Part shown: positions 1 to 7,962 of the stretch, in pieces
Layout: each line of letters begins with the position of its first letter
Position numbering within the stretch: the stretch's first letter is position 1
Made by a program: the position numbers and the translations under genes
DNA from: Oscillospiraceae bacterium
GTDB taxonomy: Bacteria; Bacillota; Clostridia; Oscillospirales; Oscillospiraceae
Assembly: GCA_910575815.1 (NCBI GenBank)
Contig: CAJTFN010000002.1
Location: 233,810-297,809 of the forward strand
Length of the DNA stretch: 64,000 nucleotides
Reading direction: 5' to 3'
The notes under the pieces: model-generated
Databases searched by the model: none
Told to the model about the DNA's origin: nothing
Seen by the model: only the letters and a program-made list of their open reading frames with translations

Positions 1-698
1 ATCTGCCGTCCGGACTCGTAAAGGGTGTTGAAGGTGTGGAAGAACTCGTTTTGCACCTGCTCTTTTCCGGCCACGAACTGCACGTCGTCCACCAGCAGCA
101 GATCGGCTTCCCGGTATTTGGCCCGGAATTCGCTTCCCCGTCCGGCCCGGATGAGTTCCACGAACTCGTTGATGAAGTCGTCGCCTTTGATGTAGACGAT
201 TTTGGCGGCGGGGTCGTTTCCCCGGATGACGTTGGCGATGGCATAGAGCAGATGGGTTTTTCCCAGGCCGGAATCCCCGTAGATCAAAAGAGGGTTGTAG
301 TTCTGGGCCGGGTGCTCCGCCACGGCCATGGAGGCGGCGTGGGCCAGCTTGTTGGAGGGGCCCACGACGAAGGTTTCGAAGGTGAATTCGGCGTAGGTAA
401 AACGCTCCGACTGCTTTTTGGGGGCGGCACCGCCCTGAAACTCCAGGAGGCCGGCGTCGTCCAAAATCTTGATCTCGAAGTCCGTGGAGAAGAGATCGTG
501 AAGGGCGGCGCGGATGTTGTTGAGAAAAAGGGACTCCAGGTAACCCCGTTTAAAGTCGCTGGCGCAGTGAAGATAGCAGACGCCTCCCCGGATGTCCACG
601 ATTTTAAGCTCGTCAAACCAGGTGGAAATGGTGGTTTCGGAGAGTGTGCCCCGGAGCTGGCGCAGGACGTTTTCCCAAATGTCAGTGACGGAATTCAA
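1..698 (-). CDS. dnaA: Chromosomal replication initiator DnaA (N-terminal part; 3' end outside window)
   Basis: Initiates chromosome replication by binding DnaA boxes at oriC and melting the duplex as an ATP-bound filament. The 232 visible residues hold domain I (about 1-75), a short linker and the start of the AAA+ domain III, with Walker A GDSGLGKT at residues 141-148 and Walker B LLVDDVQF at about 201-208. The AAA+ C-terminal part and the DNA-binding domain lie beyond position 1. The start is chosen as TTG at 698, because GAGAGGTG sits 9-12 bases upstream and no in-frame ATG has a comparable site. A TTGCCA-17-TATAAT promoter lies upstream. Normally rpmH lies divergently beside dnaA; here the upstream neighbour is phosphoglucomutase. 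Confidence 0.95.
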   Translation of the reverse strand, partial: MNSVTDIWENVLRQLRGTLSETTISTWFDELKIVDIRGGVCYLHCASDFKRGYLESLFLNNIRAALHDLFSTDFEIKILDDAGLLEFQGGAAPKKQSERFTYAEFTFETFVVGPSNKLAHAASMAVAEHPAQNYNPLLIYGDSGLGKTHLLYAIANVIRGNDPAAKIVYIKGDDFINEFVELIRAGRGSEFRAKYREADLLLVDDVQFVAGKEQVQNEFFHTFNTLYESGRQ

Positions 699-736
699 GA
701 AGGAAACACCTCTCTTTTCTTTTTGGATGGGGAACG

Positions 737-755
737 AAATAAATGACATTTATTT
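737..755. promoter_or_regulatory. Perfect palindrome at the dnaA transcription start
   Basis: Nine-base arms AAATAAATG and CATTTATTT flank a single central A. The site lies just downstream of the dnaA -10 box, where an operator would block initiation or early elongation. The binding protein is unknown and the site does not resemble a DnaA box. Confidence 0.4.
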
Positions 756-784
756 ATTATAACAGAAAAACTGGAAATTGGCAA
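756..784 (-). promoter_or_regulatory. dnaA promoter
   Basis: On the minus strand TTGCCA (784-779) is followed by 17 bases and TATAAT (761-756), a near-consensus sigma-A promoter about 60 bases upstream of the TTG start. No TTATCCACA-type DnaA box is seen between this gene and the divergent phosphoglucomutase gene. Confidence 0.7.
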
Positions 785-871
785 TACTTATTCTAATAAT
801 AAAGATCCGGTTTTAAACCTGAAAGGGAAAACCCTCCCGCCTCTGTGAAATCTCCTCCCCGGAAGCAATTC

Positions 872-900
872 TTGACATCGGAGGAAGATTCTTTTATAAT
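872..900 (+). promoter_or_regulatory. Consensus promoter of the phosphoglucomutase gene
   Basis: TTGACA at 872-877, a 17-base spacer and TATAAT at 895-900 form a perfect sigma-A promoter about 100 bases upstream of the start codon at 1003. Confidence 0.8.
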
Positions 901-1002
901 CGTTTTGTGCGGCATGAATAGAATTGCCGCCTGCCAGAAATCGAATCTTGTCAAATTCGATCAAAGAAAAGAAACATCGTTCATAAAAGGAGGAGCATCG
1001 CT

Positions 1003-2730
1003 ATGGACTTCATGAAAGAATATGAGAAATGGCTTGCCAGCCCTGCCCTGTGCGCCGCGGAGCGGGAGGAGCTGGAGGCTATCCGCCAGGATCCCAAGGA
1101 GATTGAGGCCCGGTTTTACGGTCCTCTGGAGTTTGGCACTGCCGGCCTGCGGGGCACCATGTACACTGGACTGCACAACATGAATATCCATGTGATCCGC
1201 TGGGCCACCCAGGGCTTTGCCGACGTCATCGCCGCCGAGGGACCGGAGGGCAAGCGGCGGGGCGTGGCTATCTGCATGGACTGCCGGAACCACTCCATGG
1301 AGTTCGCCCGGGCCGCGGCGGAGGTTTGCGCCGCCAACGGGATTCATGTCCGTATTTTCGAGTCGCTGCGCCCCACTCCGGAGCTGAGCTTCGCCGTCCG
1401 GGAGTACCACTGCCAGGCGGGCATCAACGTCACCGCCAGTCACAACCCCAAGGAGTACAACGGCTATAAGGTCTATTGGCAGGACGGCGCCCAGCTGCCT
1501 CCCCACCACGCCGACGCCATCGCCAAGCGCCTGAGCGAGATTGATATTTTCAACGACATCAGGCGCATGGACTACGACGAGGCCGTCAAGGCGGGTCTCA
1601 TCGAGGTTCTGGGAGCCGGGACGGACGAGAAGTTCCTCTCCAACGTCATGGCCCAGGTCAACGACAAGGCCACCGTGGAAAAGGTGTCGGACCGCTTTAA
1701 GATGGTTTACACGCCCTTCCACGGCACAGGCCATAAGCTGATTCCCGAGGCCCTGACCCGCCTGGGGGTAAAGCACCTGATCTGCGTGCCGGAGCAGATG
1801 GTCATCGACGGGGATTTCCCCACGGTGGTCTCCCCCAACCCCGAGAATCCCGAGGGCTTTTATCTGGCGGTGGACCTGGCGAAGAAGGAAGGGGCGGATT
1901 TCATCCTGGGCTCCGATCCCGACGCCGACCGGGTGGGCATCATGGTCCGCACTAAGGATGGCGAATTCAAGGTCATCACCGGCAATCAGACCGGCGTGCT
2001 GCTGCTGGACTACCTCATCGGCGCGAAGAAACGGGCGGGCAATCTGCCGGAAAAACCCGTGGCCCTGAAAACCATCGTCACCACGGAGATGGCCCGGAAG
2101 GTGGCCGAGGTGAACGGCCTCCAGTGCTTTGACACCTTTACCGGCTTCAAATTCCTGGCGGAAAAGAAGGACAAGCTGGAGAGCGCTCAGGAGGGGAAGG
2201 TCATCTTCTCCTATGAGGAGAGCTACGGCTACATGCTGGGAGATTATGTCCGGGACAAGGACGCGGTGACGGCGGCGCTGATGCTGACGGAGATGGCGGC
2301 GTGGTACGCGGACCAGGGGCTGACCCTGGCGGAAGCTCTGGACGCGCTGTATGAGAAGTACGGCTATTACGCGGAGCATACGTATAATCTGGTCATGCCG
2401 GGCCTGGACGGCCTGAAGGACATGGCGAACCTGATGAAGAATCTGCGGGAGAATCCCCCGGCGGAGATTTCGGGCGTGAAGGCCGTCCAGTTCAAGGACT
2501 ATTCCGACGGCAGCGTGACGGACTGCGCCACCGGCGGGAAGAGCACCATGGAGCTCTCCGGGTCCAATGTGCTGCGCTTTGAGATGGCGGACGGCACGTC
2601 GGTGATCGTCCGGCCCTCCGGCACGGAGCCCAAGATCAAGGTCTACATCCTCACCCAGGGGAAGGACGCCGCAGACGCGAAGGCAAACGTGGACAAGTAT
2701 GGCGAATGGGTGAAATCCCTGCAAAAATAA
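1003..2730 (+). CDS. pgcA: Phosphoglucomutase/phosphomannomutase (alpha-D-phosphohexomutase family)
   Basis: Interconverts glucose-1-phosphate and glucose-6-phosphate (possibly the mannose equivalents) in the cytoplasm, linking glycolysis to cell-wall and glycogen sugar nucleotides. The 575-residue protein has the normal length for the PgcA group. It shows the phosphoserine loop TASHNP (serine near residue 146), the magnesium loop DPDADR (near 305-310) and the phosphate-binding loop RPSGTEPK (near 537-544) in the expected order. An AAGGAGGAG site precedes ATG 1003. The gene stands alone between a consensus promoter and a strong terminator, suggesting constitutive high expression. Glucose versus mannose specificity cannot be told from sequence. 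Confidence 0.93.
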   Translation: MDFMKEYEKWLASPALCAAEREELEAIRQDPKEIEARFYGPLEFGTAGLRGTMYTGLHNMNIHVIRWATQGFADVIAAEGPEGKRRGVAICMDCRNHSMEFARAAAEVCAANGIHVRIFESLRPTPELSFAVREYHCQAGINVTASHNPKEYNGYKVYWQDGAQLPPHHADAIAKRLSEIDIFNDIRRMDYDEAVKAGLIEVLGAGTDEKFLSNVMAQVNDKATVEKVSDRFKMVYTPFHGTGHKLIPEALTRLGVKHLICVPEQMVIDGDFPTVVSPNPENPEGFYLAVDLAKKEGADFILGSDPDADRVGIMVRTKDGEFKVITGNQTGVLLLDYLIGAKKRAGNLPEKPVALKTIVTTEMARKVAEVNGLQCFDTFTGFKFLAEKKDKLESAQEGKVIFSYEESYGYMLGDYVRDKDAVTAALMLTEMAAWYADQGLTLAEALDALYEKYGYYAEHTYNLVMPGLDGLKDMANLMKNLRENPPAEISGVKAVQFKDYSDGSVTDCATGGKSTMELSGSNVLRFEMADGTSVIVRPSGTEPKIKVYILTQGKDAADAKANVDKYGEWVKSLQK

Positions 2731-2739
2731 CGACGCTTA

Positions 2740-2766
2740 GGGCGGACCGGAAGGTCCGCCCATTTT
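2740..2766 (+). terminator. Rho-independent terminator after phosphoglucomutase
   Basis: GGGCGGACC (2740-2748), loop GGAA, GGTCCGCCC (2753-2761), then ATTTTT. The nine-base stem is perfect and begins 10 bases after the stop codon. Confidence 0.85.
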
Positions 2767-2879
2767 TCGTGCTTTGCGATTTTTTAAGGAAATTTCAAAA
2801 AAGGAAAACCTCGACGGGGATTGTGGAACTTAACATATAGAGGGGTTCGACAAAACCCCACACGAAAGAAGCGTATCCC

Positions 2880-3037
2880 ATGAAAAAATTCCCTCGTTCC
2901 TTTTGGCCCTGTGCGCGAGACTGGAGGTCCCGGCTTTGGCAGCCTCCGGGTTCTCCGGCGTGGTGGCGGATTCCCCCTTTGCCCCGGCGGACGCGTTTTT
3001 TCGGCCCCTTTGGAAAGGAGCCTTTTTTTGCGGCTGA
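2880..3037 (+). pseudogene. Frameshifted remnant of a secreted SLH-type protein gene
   Basis: ATG at 2880 opens MKKFP, then the reading shifts frame. In the shifted frame the sequence continues SFLLALCARLEVPALAAS, a recognisable signal peptide, then GFSGVVADSPFAPADAFF, which matches the start of an S-layer-homology repeat (compare FTDVPSSASYAKAVAW in the SLH protein at 5434-6546). It ends at TGA 3035-3037, after fewer than 50 residues. I infer a decayed copy of an SLH gene start. The match is by eye and short, so chance similarity is possible. Confidence 0.4.
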
Positions 3038-3148
3038 GCGGAATAACACAGATCCGGTGTTTTCCGTATATGCCCATATCGAAATCGACGAAAAATGAAC
3101 CGGCAATTTGGCAGTCCGGCATAAATGTGATTTTGACCAAAATTTTAG

Positions 3149-3177
3149 TTGTAATCCGCCGATAAGTGTTGTATAAT
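3149..3177 (+). promoter_or_regulatory. Promoter of the EF-G-like gene
   Basis: TTGTAA at 3149-3154, a 17-base spacer and TATAAT at 3172-3177, about 60 bases upstream of ATG 3241. The region between the remnant at 2880-3037 and this promoter holds nothing else recognisable. Confidence 0.6.
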
Positions 3178-3240
3178 TCATATATTGGACGCTTGCGGCC
3201 CCGGCCGCATGGACAGCAAAGATAAGGAGTGGAACGAATC

Positions 3241-5310
3241 ATGAGCTATTCTGTACAGAACATCCGCAACGTCTGTCTGCTGGGGCACAGCGGCAGCGGC
3301 AAAACCGCCCTGGCCGAGAGCCTGCTCTACATGACCGGCGTCATCGATAGAATGGGCCGGGCCGCCGACGGAAACACCGTCTGCGACTATGATCCCGAGG
3401 AGACCAAGCGCCAAATCTCCCTGTCCCTCTCCGTGGCCCCCCTGGATTACAAGGGCAGCCGCATCAACCTGATGGACACCCCCGGCGCGTTCGACTTCGC
3501 CGGCGAGGCCATGGCCGCCCTCCGGGCCGCCGACGCCGCCATCATCGTCTGCTCCGCCAAGGACGGCGTGTCCGTGGGTCTGGAAAAGGCTTGGAAATAC
3601 TGCGAGGAGCGGAATATGCCCCGCTTCATCTACATCTCCAAAACGGACGAGGACAACTCCGATTACAACGCCACCTTCGAGGCCCTGCGGGAGCGCTTCG
3701 GCAAATCCATCGCTCCGGTGGTGGTTCCCATCTGGGACGGAAACAAGAAGGTCACCGGCATCATCGACGTGCTGAACAAGCGGGCCTATGAGATGCAGAA
3801 GCTCAAGAGAGTGGAAATCGAGGTTCCCGAGGACAAGATGGACGTCATCACCGAGTTCAACGACGCTCTGAAGGAGTCCGTGGCCGAGACCAGCGAGGAG
3901 TTCATGGAGAAATTCTTCGGCGGCGAGGATTTCACCTACGCCGAGATGATTCAGGGCCTGCGTCAGGGCGTCCGGGATCTGAGCCTGGTTCCTGTCCTCT
4001 GTGGCTCCGCTATCAACTGCCTGGGCTCCTTGATGCTGATGGACAACATTGTGGACCTGCTGCCCAATCCCGTGGAGGGAAACTACCACAAGGCCACCAA
4101 GGCCGACGGCGAGACCGAGGAATTCGTGGTCTCCCCCGGCGGCGTGCCCACGGCCTTCGTCTTCAAGACCATCTCCGATCAGTACGGCAAGTATTCCTTT
4201 GTCAAGGTCCTCTCCGGCACCATCACGCCGGATATGCCCATGGTCAACGCCCGCACCGGCGAGAAGGTGAAGCTGGGCCGTCTGTACACCATCCGGGGCA
4301 AGAAGAACAGCGAGGTCAAGGAGCTGGTCTGCGGCGACATCGGCGCCATTGCCAAGATGGACATCAAGACCGGCGACACCCTCTGCGACGAGCGGAAGGT
4401 GGTCAGCCTGAAAAACATCCCCTTTGCCGAGCCCTGCTATTCCGTGGCCATCCAGCCCAAGACCCGGGGCCAGGAGGACAAGATCGCCCAGGGCCTGAAC
4501 CGCCTCAACGAGGAGGATCCCACCTTCAACGTGGTGAACAACGCCGAGACCCATCAGATGGTGGTTTCCGGCGCCGGCGATATGCAGATGGACGTGCTGG
4601 TGAGCAAGCTCAAGAGCCGTTTCAACGTGGAGGCGGAATTGAAGCCCACCCGGGTTCCCTACCGGGAGAAGATCCGCAAGACCGTCCAGAAGCAGGGGCG
4701 GCATAAGAAGCAGACCGGCGGCAGCGGCCAGTTCGGCGACGTGTGGGTCCGCTTTGAGTATAACCCCGACGAGGAGGAGATGGTCTTTGCCGAGGAGGTC
4801 TTCGGCGGCTCCGTGCCCCGGAACTTCTTCCCTGCGGTGGAAAAGGGCCTCCGGGAGGCCTGTGTCCACGGGCCTCTGGCGGGCTATCCCCTGGTGAACC
4901 TCAAGGCCGTGCTGTACGACGGCTCCTATCACCCGGTGGACTCCTCCGAAATTGCCTTTAAGACGGCGGCGCAGCTGGCCTATAAGGCCGCCATGCCCGA
5001 GGCGAACCCCGTTCTGCTGGAGCCCATTGGCGAGCTGAAGGTCACCGTGCCCGAGAACTACACCGGCGACGTCATGGGTGACATCTCCAAGCGCCGGGGC
5101 ACTCCTATGGGTATGGATCCAGTAGGCGACGGCACCCAGATTATCACCGCCGAGGTTCCCATGGCCGAAATGGGCACCTACGCCATCGATCTCCGGGCCA
5201 TGACCCAGAGCCGGGGCAGCTTCACCCTCCACTTTGTCCGCTATCAGGACTGCCCCCCTGCCGCCCAGGAAAAGGCCATTGCCGAGGCCAAGGCCATGGC
5301 GGAGGGTTGA
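3241..5310 (+). CDS. Elongation factor G paralogue (EF-G-like GTPase)
   Basis: Translational GTPase of the EF-G family, 689 residues with the usual domains: G domain (1 to about 270), domain II (about 290-375), III, IV (starting near residue 475) and V at the C-terminus. Key motifs depart from housekeeping EF-G. The P-loop is GHSGSGKT instead of AHIDAGKT, G3 reads DTPGAFDF where canonical EF-G has a catalytic histidine after DTPG, and G4 is SKTD instead of NKxD. These mark the divergent EF-G subfamily common in Clostridia, whose role is not settled; it is probably not the main translocase. ATG 3241 is preferred over GTG 3229, which lies inside the AAGGAG ribosome binding site. The gene is monocistronic. 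Confidence 0.88.
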   Translation: MSYSVQNIRNVCLLGHSGSGKTALAESLLYMTGVIDRMGRAADGNTVCDYDPEETKRQISLSLSVAPLDYKGSRINLMDTPGAFDFAGEAMAALRAADAAIIVCSAKDGVSVGLEKAWKYCEERNMPRFIYISKTDEDNSDYNATFEALRERFGKSIAPVVVPIWDGNKKVTGIIDVLNKRAYEMQKLKRVEIEVPEDKMDVITEFNDALKESVAETSEEFMEKFFGGEDFTYAEMIQGLRQGVRDLSLVPVLCGSAINCLGSLMLMDNIVDLLPNPVEGNYHKATKADGETEEFVVSPGGVPTAFVFKTISDQYGKYSFVKVLSGTITPDMPMVNARTGEKVKLGRLYTIRGKKNSEVKELVCGDIGAIAKMDIKTGDTLCDERKVVSLKNIPFAEPCYSVAIQPKTRGQEDKIAQGLNRLNEEDPTFNVVNNAETHQMVVSGAGDMQMDVLVSKLKSRFNVEAELKPTRVPYREKIRKTVQKQGRHKKQTGGSGQFGDVWVRFEYNPDEEEMVFAEEVFGGSVPRNFFPAVEKGLREACVHGPLAGYPLVNLKAVLYDGSYHPVDSSEIAFKTAAQLAYKAAMPEANPVLLEPIGELKVTVPENYTGDVMGDISKRRGTPMGMDPVGDGTQIITAEVPMAEMGTYAIDLRAMTQSRGSFTLHFVRYQDCPPAAQEKAIAEAKAMAEG

Positions 5311-5393
5311 TCTAAAGGGAACGGCTCCCTTCTCGAAAAAGCCCTCAGAAATGCTTGCCTGAGGTATGAGGGATATTTGGAATTAATAAGAAG

Positions 5394-5421
5394 GGCCCCG
5401 CTCCATCGGAGCGGGGCCTTT
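5394..5421. terminator. Bidirectional terminator between the EF-G-like gene and the SLH gene
   Basis: GGCCCCGCTCC (5394-5404), loop ATC, GGAGCGGGGCC (5408-5418), followed by TTT on the plus strand and a T-rich stretch on the minus strand. The two flanking genes converge on it. Confidence 0.8.
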
Positions 5422-5433
5422 GCCTGTAAAAGT

Positions 5434-6546
5434 TTATTTGCTGGCGCGGTAAAGGAAGGTGACAATCTGTCCCCAGGTGCAGGTGTTGTCGGGAGAGAAG
5501 GTGGTGGGAGTGGAGCCTTTGGTAATACCCTGCTCCACCGCCCAGGCCACCGCCTTGGCATAGCTTGCAGAGGAAGGAACGTCGGTAAAGAAGGAGGTAT
5601 TTTTCGGCGCGGGACTTCCGGCGGCCTTCCACATGTAGGTCACCGCCATGGCTCGGGTGCAGGGGGCGTTATAGACGCTGTCCGGGATGCTGTACTCGTC
5701 AAAATCACCCTGGATAAAACCAGAGTGAATGGCCCAGAACCAAATTCCCGCGCCGTCGCTGCCTTCGTCCTCTCCGTTTGCTGCCGCCAGAAAGTGGACG
5801 ATATGGTTTACGGTACATAAGTCGTTGGGCCCGAAGGTATCGGCAGTTTTTCCCCTGGTAATTCCCTTTTCCAGTGCCCACTTGACCGCCTCCAAATAGG
5901 GAGAGGTAGCGGAGACGTCCTTGAATCTGGTGGGCAGAACAAGAGCCTGCATGACTGTCGTGCCGCTTCCGCCTCCGGGAGCAATGCGCACATAATTCGC
6001 TATCTTCCCGTTTGGGTCAACGAGATAGGTTTGTCCCTCGAACATACCGTCTTGCTCGCTGCCGGTTTTGAGAGTCAGGGGATAGCTGTCTCCCACTTTA
6101 GAGCCGCCCGTTATGACAAGGCCATCCTTCAAGATGAATTTCACACCGGGCTCGCAGCGAAAGGGAAGCAGTTGATCAGGTGCGCTATGTGCATAAAAGA
6201 TACATTCTCCACTGCCTTCAAAGGTCACGGTTTTCGTTCCCTCCGCAAAGAAGAAAGCGTTATCGAACCAGCCGCCGCCCGTGAGGCGGATGGTCAAATC
6301 CTGGAGTGGGGCGACGGTCAGGGAGTGTGCACCGCTCACACTATGAACGGTGAATTTTTGGCCGTCCCAGTTCCATTCCTGCCCGCCGGAAGCCGCCTGG
6401 GAGCTGCTCAGATTCCAGGCACTGCCGTAGGTGTCCATGAAAGAGATGCACACATCGTTCTGAGAAGAACTGGCCGCCCCTGCGGGGACGGACAGGGCCA
6501 AGCACAAAAGCAGGGCCAGGCACAAGGATGAGATTCCTTTTTTCAT
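5434..6546 (-). CDS. Secreted S-layer-homology (SLH) domain protein
   Basis: Exported protein of 370 residues, likely bound to the cell wall. Residues 1-24 are a signal peptide (MKKGISS start, hydrophobic core, VPAGAA cleavage region). Residues about 30-200 form an unrecognised beta-rich region with little similarity I can name. Three SLH-like units follow, at about 208-254, 265-308 and 319-368, with hallmark phrases FKDVSATSPYLEAV, WALEKGITRG and WAVEQGITKG. The start is ATG 6546, with AGAGGA 8-13 bases upstream; a longer reading frame has no ribosome binding site. Its leader carries a terminator-like hairpin (6646-6680). A broken relative may lie at 2880-3037. Function beyond wall attachment is unknown. 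Confidence 0.85.
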   Translation of the reverse strand: MKKGISSLCLALLLCLALSVPAGAASSSQNDVCISFMDTYGSAWNLSSSQAASGGQEWNWDGQKFTVHSVSGAHSLTVAPLQDLTIRLTGGGWFDNAFFFAEGTKTVTFEGSGECIFYAHSAPDQLLPFRCEPGVKFILKDGLVITGGSKVGDSYPLTLKTGSEQDGMFEGQTYLVDPNGKIANYVRIAPGGGSGTTVMQALVLPTRFKDVSATSPYLEAVKWALEKGITRGKTADTFGPNDLCTVNHIVHFLAAANGEDEGSDGAGIWFWAIHSGFIQGDFDEYSIPDSVYNAPCTRAMAVTYMWKAAGSPAPKNTSFFTDVPSSASYAKAVAWAVEQGITKGSTPTTFSPDNTCTWGQIVTFLYRASK

Positions 6547-6645
6547 TTTGTGTTCCTCTTTTCTGTAAGATTTCCAGCGGACGGCACTCCCTCCCGGCGG
6601 GAGGGAAAGAAAACACCCCGCCGGAAGGGCGTCCGCCGGAAACAT

Positions 6646-6680
6646 AAAAGCGGTGCCGAGTCTTGAAAACTCAACACCGC
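6646..6680 (-). promoter_or_regulatory. Terminator-like hairpin in the SLH gene leader
   Basis: On the minus strand GCGGTG-TT-GAGT, a TTTCAAG loop, then ACTC-GG-CACCGC and TTTT, 100 bases upstream of the SLH start codon. It resembles a rho-independent terminator with one 2x2 internal loop. It could attenuate the SLH transcript or end antisense transcription. No clear minus-strand promoter is visible upstream of it. Confidence 0.4.
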
Positions 6681-6725
6681 ATTGATTCCATGCGTACGCA
6701 CAACTAGAAAACCTATACTCCGCCC

Positions 6726-6753
6726 TTGAAAAAACGTGGAGAATGAGTATAAT
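6726..6753 (+). promoter_or_regulatory. Promoter of the small RNA locus
   Basis: TTGAAA at 6726-6731, a 16-base spacer and TATAAT at 6748-6753. The predicted start is near 6760, and no open reading frame with a ribosome binding site follows. Confidence 0.65.
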
Positions 6754-6759
6754 AGGTTT

Positions 6760-6938
6760 GTGGTGCAGTTAGACTGCTGTGCTGAGTGGTTGCCTCACTC
6801 GTACAGGGCCGCTGGGTGCTGGAACCACCTGGCGGCCTGCCGCAATTATGTTTCCGCTTCCTATTTTACCCTGCCTCTGCTGAAATTGCAAGGGGATTTG
6901 TAAAAAAACCGCCGGTTTTCAAACCCGGCGGTCTTTTT
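6760..6938 (+). ncRNA. Probable structured small RNA of unknown class
   Basis: A free-standing transcript of about 180 nt is implied by a near-consensus promoter upstream and a perfect terminator at 6908-6938. The body is rich in hairpins: GCAG-TTAGA-CTGC, GAGTG-GTTGCCT-CACTC, and a nested stem GCCGC..GCGGC around GGGTG..CCACC. It lacks the GGAAGNAGCA signature of SRP RNA and signatures of RNase P or tmRNA, and its ends do not pair as in 6S RNA. The raiA RNA motif of Firmicutes is one candidate I cannot verify from memory. It could instead be an untranslated leader that ends before rubrerythrin. Confidence 0.55.
6908..6938 (+). terminator. Terminator of the small RNA locus
   Basis: ACCGCCGG (6908-6915), loop TTTTCAAAC, CCGGCGGT (6925-6932), then CTTTTT. 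It is preceded by an A-run, so it may also act on the minus strand. Confidence 0.8.
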
Positions 6939-7150
6939 CTGGCAAAGCAAAACTATAAAGCCGATTTTTAGAAGAAAGAACCGTTTTCCGAAGCCCGCGG
7001 CGGCCTTAAATTTAAATAAACCGTTAATTTCAAACAAATTTACGATTTGTCGCATTTGCAACTAGAAGTCTTCTTCGGAACCTGTTATACTCAGAACACA
7101 ACCTAAGAAAAGAACGCGAGTTCATCAAATTTTAAGGAGGACAATGGATT

Positions 7151-7693
7151 ATGAAAAAGTGGGTTTGCCCGGTTTGCGGTTATGTACATGAGGGAGATAC
7201 CGCCCCTGAGAAGTGCCCCCAGTGCGGCGTGGCCGGCGAGAAGTTCAAGGAGCAGGGCGCGGAGATGAGCTGGGCCGCCGAGCATGTGGTCGGCGTGGCC
7301 GCCGGTGTGGACGCCGAGATCCTGGAGGGTCTGCGGGCCAACTTCGCCGGTGAGTGCACCGAGGTGGGTATGTATCTGGCCATGGCCCGTGTGGCTCACC
7401 GCGAGGGTTACCCCGAGATCGGCCTGTACTGGGAGAAGGCCGCTTATGAAGAGGCCGAGCACGCCGCCAAGTTCGCGGAGCTCCTGGGCGAGGTGGTGAC
7501 CGACTCCACCAAGAAGAACCTGGAGATGCGCGTCGAGGCCGAGAACGGCGCCACCGCCGGCAAGATGGCCATCGCCAAGAAGGCCAAGGAGCTGGGCCTG
7601 GACGCTATCCACGACACCGTTCACGAGATGGCCCGGGACGAGGCCCGCCACGGCAAGGCCTTCAAGGGCCTGCTGGAGCGGTATTTCAAGTAA
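7151..7693 (+). CDS. rbr: Reverse-type rubrerythrin (NADH peroxidase)
   Basis: Cytoplasmic non-haem di-iron protein that reduces hydrogen peroxide, protecting an anaerobe from oxygen. The 180 residues start with a rubredoxin-like iron knuckle (CPVCGY and CPQCG, residues 6-26). The four-helix ferritin-like domain follows, with ligand motifs [24 protein letters not shown] and DEARHGKAF. Having the rubredoxin module at the N-terminus makes it the reverse rubrerythrin type. AAGGAGG lies upstream of ATG 7151, and a -10-like TATACT sits at 7086-7091. A rubredoxin gene follows after 18 bases, a plausible electron donor in the same transcript. Confidence 0.92.
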   Translation: MKKWVCPVCGYVHEGDTAPEKCPQCGVAGEKFKEQGAEMSWAAEHVVGVAAGVDAEILEGLRANFAGECTEVGMYLAMARVAHREGYPEIGLYWEKAAYEEAEHAAKFAELLGEVVTDSTKKNLEMRVEAENGATAGKMAIAKKAKELGLDAIHDTVHEMARDEARHGKAFKGLLERYFK

Positions 7694-7711
7694 GAGTCGG
7701 AGGATCGATTC

Positions 7712-7867
7712 ATGGATAAGTACGTGTGCCCCTGCGGCTATGTCTATGACCCCGCTGTGGGTGACCCCGACAACGGCGTCGCCCCCGGTACGCCCTGGGA
7801 TCAGGTTCCCGAGAGCTGGGTTTGCCCCATCTGCGAGATGGGCAAGGACGTATTCGAGAAGGAATAA
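7712..7867 (+). CDS. rub: Rubredoxin with a shortened first iron-binding loop
   Basis: Small 51-residue iron-sulfur electron carrier, in operon with rubrerythrin and probably its donor. The usual core [18 protein letters not shown] and SWVCPIC is clear. Two departures stand out. The first knuckle is VCPCGY, so its cysteines are separated by one residue instead of two. The second reads CPICEMGKD, with Glu replacing the usual Gly after the last cysteine. AGTCGGAGG precedes ATG 7712. The codons TGC CCC TGC are clear in the sequence given, so either this is a genuine variant or one codon was lost. A strong terminator follows. Confidence 0.88.
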   Translation: MDKYVCPCGYVYDPAVGDPDNGVAPGTPWDQVPESWVCPICEMGKDVFEKE

Positions 7868-7890
7868 GAGCCGCTGAATATGCGGATTCA

Positions 7891-7929
7891 AAAAAGAGAG
7901 GAACGGGTTTTTCCCGTTCCTCTCTTTTT
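7891..7929. terminator. Bidirectional terminator between rubredoxin and the LacI-type regulator
   Basis: A 17-base perfect stem: AAAAAGAGAGGAACGGG (7891-7907), loop TTTTT, and its complement (7913-7929) ending in TTTTT. It serves both converging genes. Confidence 0.9.
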
Positions 7930-7962
7930 GTCAAAAAGTACAGACGTCAAAAACCGGAAGAA

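Noticed and set aside
699..1002. oriC beside dnaA
   Set aside because: No cluster of TTATCCACA-like boxes and only a modest AT-rich stretch; the origin may lie beyond the left edge.
961..2724. Long minus-strand open frame opposite phosphoglucomutase
   Set aside because: It is an antisense shadow of a clearly real gene in GC-rich DNA; it has no ribosome binding site and no family features.
3178..5232. 684-codon minus-strand frame opposite the EF-G-like gene
   Set aside because: Antisense shadow; its composition (His/Leu/Gly-rich) is typical of reverse-complemented GC-rich coding sequence.
6760..6938. Assignment as SRP, 6S, RNase P or tmRNA
   Set aside because: Diagnostic sequences of these classes are absent and the ends do not pair as in 6S.
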